From positions 935,001 to 999,000 of the forward strand of contig CP114482.1 of NCBI GenBank assembly GCA_027186245.1: 64,000 bases of DNA, written 5' to 3'. Below, piece by piece: positions 60,652-64,000 of this stretch; the first letter of the stretch is position 1; the number at the start of each line of letters is the position of its first letter. The position numbers and the translations under genes are program-made. This DNA is from Coriaria nepalensis. Its lineage: Eukaryota; Streptophyta; Magnoliopsida; Cucurbitales; Coriariaceae. Under the pieces are notes generated by a model. It did not search any database. It saw nothing but the letters and a program-made list of their open reading frames with translations, and had not been told where the DNA came from.

Positions 60652-60716
60652 GCAACGGTTACGACGTTTTCAAATTGGTAACGCGCGCCTTTTAGGATTC
60701 AAAGTTCAAACGGCTA
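60652..60716. promoter_or_regulatory. Two MSA-like (AACGG) mitotic elements in the tubulin promoter
   Basis: GCAACGGTTA at 60652-60661 and CAAACGGCTA at 60707-60716 carry the AACGG core of the M-phase-specific activator bound by MYB3R proteins. They lie about 160-225 bp upstream of the start codon, where such elements act in other mitotic plant genes. A GCGCGC stretch (60683-60688) lies between them. The first two positions differ from the strict consensus. Confidence 0.5.
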
Positions 60717-60796
60717 TTCAATTCCCCCCCAAATATATTCTTCCTTATATTCTCTTGCCCCCACCATTTCCTTTTCCCTCTACTTTGATATTCCTT

Positions 60797-60822
60797 TTCT
60801 CTCTCTCTCTCTCTCTCGCTCT
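60797..60822. repeat. CT microsatellite in the alpha-tubulin leader
   Basis: A TTCTCTCTCTCTCTCTCTCT-type pyrimidine run about 55-80 bp upstream of the ATG, probably in the 5' UTR. CT-rich leaders are common in highly expressed plant genes. Confidence 0.7.
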
Positions 60823-60876
60823 GTATTTCACTTTCATTCTTCATTTCTTCATTAGACCTAAAACATCCAAAGGAAG

Positions 60877-62604
<1,728 letters not shown>

Positions 62605-64000
62605 GATTTGCAGTTTTTGTTGCTCTTCTTTTTGCCAATGGGCTCGTTGGTTCATTACTGTGTTCTTCTTGTTGTTGCTAAAGACTAAACTGGTGTTACT
62701 GTTGTGGTTTATCATTACTTTGTTTTCAGTTTAATTCAGGAATATGATTCCTTGACAAATCCAACTATGGAGTTTTATCAAATTCACATCCAATTTCTTC
62801 TCATAATTTGTTATTTACAGAGAAACCAAGTTTATTTTTACAGTTCTTACTTCCTCTCTCTCTCTCTCTAATTCTGATGATTGGTCTTCTCCCTGCGGAA
62901 ACTGAACTGAAAAGAAAAAGAAGAGTCTACTTCTGTTTGGATGGTGAGAAAGCTAGGAATTGAATTAGGGAAAAAGAAAGAAACTTTATACCAAAGTAAA
63001 CGTCTTCTGTTTATAAATTCTTGAAACTAAAGCAGCAGCTGCGATCTGATTGCGGTCCTGCCGCTAAGAGGAGAACTCGGCAACATATCCCTAAGCGAGC
63101 TCACTACCTTAAACGCCGAAGCTAATCCGTTATGACAACGGCGATTATCAATGCCGGCGGTAAAGCCAATTTCAAAACCGAGCTGATCCTCAAAATCTGG
63201 CTGTGCATGATCCCCACCGTCTTCCTCCTATTCTCGGACGATCCTCCTCCACTTTTAGACGTATTATTGAAGGAGTCCACATGGCACCCTGACGCAGGAA
63301 GTCTCTCTGTTTTGTACGTAACTAGCTACATGGCCAATTACTAGTCCCAATCCAATTGCGGTACTGAAACTGAATCTTTACTCCCGACTTGATACCGATA
63401 CCCTCGGTCCCGGTACAATAGCAGGTCCCGATTTTAGGAAAAAATGATTTATTTAAAATATTATTAAGAATAAAAATAAGAATAAAAAGTGAAAGAATAA
63501 AATAAGAAGAAAAAGAAAAAGAATATATATTTATAATATTTTTTATTTTAAATATTAATAATTATTTTAAATTAAAATTAATTTTAAAATTAATTTCGAT
63601 CCCGAATTTTAATTATTATTATTATTATTTTACTAATAATAAGATACTCTTAAAAGGAAGGAGATGAAAATAATATAAAAATAAATTTTTTTTTTCTTAG
63701 TCGCTATAAAATTACATTCAAGGCCATTTCTTCTTCATTCCCAAATTTCTCCCATTTTTGCCCTAATCTCAGATATTTCTTCTAATCCAAAACCTATTAA
63801 TCGATGAAAGTACTCGACCATGGCATGGATTGGCTCATCTGCTTCTCGTTCCGGTACTGAGTCAAAAAAGACTAGAGATTCTCCTTGCAAAAGTTATGAA
63901 CGATTTAATGCAATTCCATTTCTTAGGGTTTTCTAGAATTTATAGCTTCGTTCTAAATTAGAGATTCGATTCGATTTGATTGGGTTGTATCAAAAGATCG
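62605..64000. other. 3' flank of tubulin and unassigned right end
   Basis: Tubulin 3' UTR, then no convincing gene. Around 63030-63230 both strands have protein-like open stretches. The minus strand ends in FKVVSSLRDMLPSSPLSGRT and a stop near 63031, possibly a terminal exon, but its upstream exons cannot be followed and a stop breaks the frame. From 63440 to 63700 the sequence is extremely AT-rich. A TTAGGGTTTT word (63923) and pyrimidine-rich sequence near the right edge could belong to the leader of a gene beyond the window. Confidence 0.4.

Larger units (their letters stand above)
57566..60876. other. Divergent promoter region between ABCB19 and alpha-tubulin
   Basis: 3.3 kb without a recognisable gene, lying between two divergently transcribed genes. 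It includes the ABCB19 leader, a T18 tract (57926-57941), (AT)n at 58038-58057 and (ATTT)n at 60005-60055. Repeated GGGCTT/AGCCCA words occur near 59520-59620 and 60440-60605, resembling site II elements. Confidence 0.55.

Overview
The window is nuclear DNA of a flowering plant, most likely a eudicot. It is AT-rich, its genes are split by GT-AG introns, there are many simple repeats, and every recognisable protein belongs to a plant family (HIR, VDAC, pectate lyase, HD-Zip I, PRE-type bHLH, ABCB19, plant alpha-tubulin). I cannot name the species. Exon-intron structures below were worked out by hand from reading frame, splice dinucleotides and family knowledge. The coding genes close in frame over all their exons.

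Layout. 0-5 kb: three hypersensitive-induced-reaction (HIR, band 7/SPFH) copies, of which only the middle one (minus strand) is intact. 5-6.7 kb: a complete mitochondrial porin (VDAC, minus). 7-14 kb: a rearranged block with one intact pectate lyase gene, two broken inverted pectate lyase copies, and scrambled fragments of a gene that reads like the nuclear pore protein GP210. The intact lyase and one broken copy form a large imperfect palindrome with promoter and 3' flank included. 14-17.7 kb: organellar translation factor EF4/LepA (GUF1 type), 11 exons. 18.4-22.4 kb: vacuolar ATPase subunit d, 10 exons, with a repeat-filled second intron. 22.9-24.9 kb: an intronless 676-residue membrane protein of unknown function. 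25.7-26.3 kb: an RNase T2/S-RNase-like relic. 26.8-28.2 kb: HD-Zip I transcription factor (minus). 28.6-29.2 kb: a roughly 63-bp tandem repeat. 32-33.1 kb: glutaredoxin-domain protein (minus). 34.9-36.0 kb: BPA1-like RNA-recognition-motif protein (minus). 36.4-41.7 kb: a decayed USP39/SAD1-like gene split by a dead RTE-type LINE. 43.3-44.4 kb: PRE-type atypical bHLH growth regulator (minus). 44.4-51 kb: gene-poor AT-rich DNA. 51-57.6 kb: ABCB19 auxin transporter (minus, 10 exons). 60.9-62.6 kb: alpha-tubulin. 62.6-64 kb: no convincing gene.

The genes are an ordinary eukaryotic mixture, not a pathway. Two neighbours, PRE and ABCB19, are both linked in the literature to auxin/brassinosteroid-controlled elongation, but that is probably coincidence. 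I do not see a new multi-gene system. The features most worth a second look are the pectate lyase palindrome (a possible natural hairpin-RNA source), the permuted GP210 fragments, the RNase T2 relic that has lost both catalytic histidines, and a duplicated decoy splice acceptor in the EF4 gene.
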